Positions 4,587 through 5,833 of a stretch of 5,833 nt of DNA are shown here, piece after piece. The notes under the pieces are model-generated. The model was not told the origin of the DNA. It saw only the letters and a program-made list of their open reading frames with translations, and did not search any database. The position numbers and the translations under genes are program-made. The DNA comes from Parachlamydiaceae bacterium (GTDB taxonomy: Bacteria; Chlamydiota; Chlamydiia; Chlamydiales; Parachlamydiaceae): NCBI GenBank assembly GCA_013815395.1, contig JACDGH010000178.1:1-5833 (forward strand), written 5' to 3'. Position 1 is the first letter of the stretch. Every line of letters starts with the position of its first letter.

Positions 4587-5833
4587 AATATAAGTGCGGA
4601 TCTACTGGCACTTCTCCTGAATATCCAATGCACTCAAAAATAAAAGCCCCTTTTGCCACTTCGCCATTGGCATAAAAAAGTGGCTTCATTCCTAGAAAAT
4701 GCACTTGCTCAAAGTAGGGCTGTAGTAATTTTTGGTAGCGACTCGTTATTTCTGCAGTTTCTGTGGTTAATTTAGAAGCATTTTCGGTCACTATAAAAAA
4801 ACCGCGTTTTCCTTTTTGCTCTTTTTCTATGCCTGGCCAAAAAGAAAATTGATTTTTGCGCATTGCTGAGAGGTTTAAAAAATAAGCTCTTTTTTGTGCT
4901 TCGCCATAAAAGCTAAGAATACTTGCCGTTTGATACTTATCGCCAAACAGAAAATCATGTTCTGGATTGTACCCTGCATTTTTTAATTCACCCTCTAAAC
5001 GATCCCAGCCCATATTATGACGAAAGGGATTGAGTTTGTATGGGAGATATTTTCCGCCAATTTGAATGCTATTGGACTGCAGATAGGGGATAGAGAAGAC
5101 GATACCACATAATATTACCGAAAGGACAATCCCACCCAACAACCATTTTTTTGCGGATGTTTTAATTTGGCAGGCATACCAACCAATGACGACAAAAGCA
5201 GTGGGATAAGCAAAAATGCCCCAATTGCCTTGCATCTTCATAAACAATGACAAAATTAAGGCCGTCCCTAAAATAACCATCGAGACTAATCCACAGAAAA
5301 TGACTCCTTTAGGTCTTGGCTTAAGATTTTTTGCAAAGCGGAGTTCCCATACTCCGACTAAAAATAGAATAAACAGTATTGGAGAGACCAATAAAGCTTG
5401 GGCCCCCAAATATTCTAGAAAATTTCCTGCATTGGTAGCACCGCTTGGTTTTGGTGCGTGTCCGCCAGCTAAGGTAGCCCATACATGCCTAAAAGTTACC
5501 CAATCATGCGAAGCATTCCAATAAATGCTAGGTAGTAAACCCAGCAAAGAAATGGCTACACCAAGTACAATGCGCCAAGAGATTAAGCGTGGAAATACCC
5601 CCCAGGCTCCTATAATTAAAAGCCACAAAACATATATTGGCCATTTGAACAGTGCTCCAAATAAAATGATCAATCCTAGAAGAGGGTAGTTAAGGGGGGC
5701 GTCGCGCTCAATTTGCCTTGCCGTATAAGCACAGGCACCGGTCCAAAAGAGGATCATGCCACCATCGGTGATTGATAACAAAGAGGACATCACACCAAGG
5801 GGGGAAAAGGCCATTGCTATGCTTGCCCAAAAG
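4585..5833 (-). CDS. Multi-pass PMT/GT39-type (ArnT-like) glycosyltransferase, 5' end cut by the window
   Basis: The minus-strand frame stays open to the right edge, so the gene is partial: about 415 C-terminal residues are visible, and a full protein of about 500 is usual for this family. ATG 5814 is an internal methionine, since upstream codons (F-W-A-S-I-A) continue the frame. Numbering from that methionine, the protein has alternating hydrophobic helices (roughly 44-72, 80-98, 137-155, 170-191, 197-215, 223-244) and a soluble C-terminal domain from about 250. Family landmarks are SITDGGMILFW (14-24, the conserved TD-type loop), FKWPIYVLW (56-64), YWNASHDWVTFRH (98-110), QGNWGIFAYP (195-204), GWDRL (269-273), GDKYQTASILSFYG (291-304) and RKNQFSFWPG (319-328). 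Such enzymes are inner-membrane and move a sugar from a polyprenyl-phosphate donor to lipid A, protein or polysaccharide; the acceptor here is unknown. It is convergent with the tRNA-Ser gene and shares its terminator region. Confidence 0.87.
   Translation of the reverse strand, partial: FWASIAMAFSPLGVMSSLLSITDGGMILFWTGACAYTARQIERDAPLNYPLLGLIILFGALFKWPIYVLWLLIIGAWGVFPRLISWRIVLGVAISLLGLLPSIYWNASHDWVTFRHVWATLAGGHAPKPSGATNAGNFLEYLGAQALLVSPILFILFLVGVWELRFAKNLKPRPKGVIFCGLVSMVILGTALILSLFMKMQGNWGIFAYPTAFVVIGWYACQIKTSAKKWLLGGIVLSVILCGIVFSIPYLQSNSIQIGGKYLPYKLNPFRHNMGWDRLEGELKNAGYNPEHDFLFGDKYQTASILSFYGEAQKRAYFLNLSAMRKNQFSFWPGIEKEQKGKRGFFIVTENASKLTTETAEITSRYQKLLQPYFEQVHFLGMKPLFYANGEVAKGAFIFECIGYSGEVPVDPHLY

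Noticed and set aside
5216..5524. Plus-strand open frame of 102 codons opposite the glycosyltransferase gene
   Set aside because: It is antisense to a clearly conserved membrane-protein coding region, and its translation has no recognisable domain.

Overview
This window looks like a low-GC, gene-sparse stretch of a bacterial chromosome. The broad character (AT-rich spacers, long spacers with palindromic repeats, secreted carbohydrate-active proteins, a dolichyl-phosphate-mannosyltransferase-like glycosyltransferase) would fit an amoeba-associated bacterium such as a Parachlamydia-type environmental chlamydia. That assignment is an impression only; no phylogenetic marker other than a tRNA is present.

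Layout from left to right: (1) the 5' end of an unrecognised minus-strand gene (1-163). (2) A roughly 730-base spacer with a 17-bp tandem duplication, an AT-rich stretch and a 61-bp-arm inverted repeat (435-621). (3) A plus-strand gene for a 672-residue exported protein that resembles (alpha/alpha)6-barrel, six-hairpin glycosidases (899-2917). (4) A perfect 30-bp inverted repeat in the short gap (2938-3007). (5) A plus-strand galactose-mutarotase / aldose-1-epimerase-like gene (about 3037-3918). (6) A spacer holding a second, more diverged copy of the same long inverted-repeat family (4036-4266). (7) A tRNA-Ser(GCU) gene with a strong intrinsic terminator (4454-4586). (8) A convergent minus-strand, multi-pass PMT/GT39-type glycosyltransferase gene that runs off the right edge (4585-5833).

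The exported glycosidase-like protein and the cytoplasmic mutarotase-like protein are adjacent and co-directional and may form a small carbohydrate-processing unit, with the hairpin between them possibly tuning the second gene. The glycosyltransferase is a separate, oppositely oriented unit whose stop codon lies inside the T-tract of the tRNA terminator.

The most unusual structure is the pair of long palindromic elements. They share about 25-bp terminal sequences and an 18-bp-period internal unit (AACGCAGAGACG) but have unrelated loops, as expected of a dispersed non-autonomous, MITE-like or REP-like family. No CRISPR array, transposase gene, rRNA or obvious defence system is visible.
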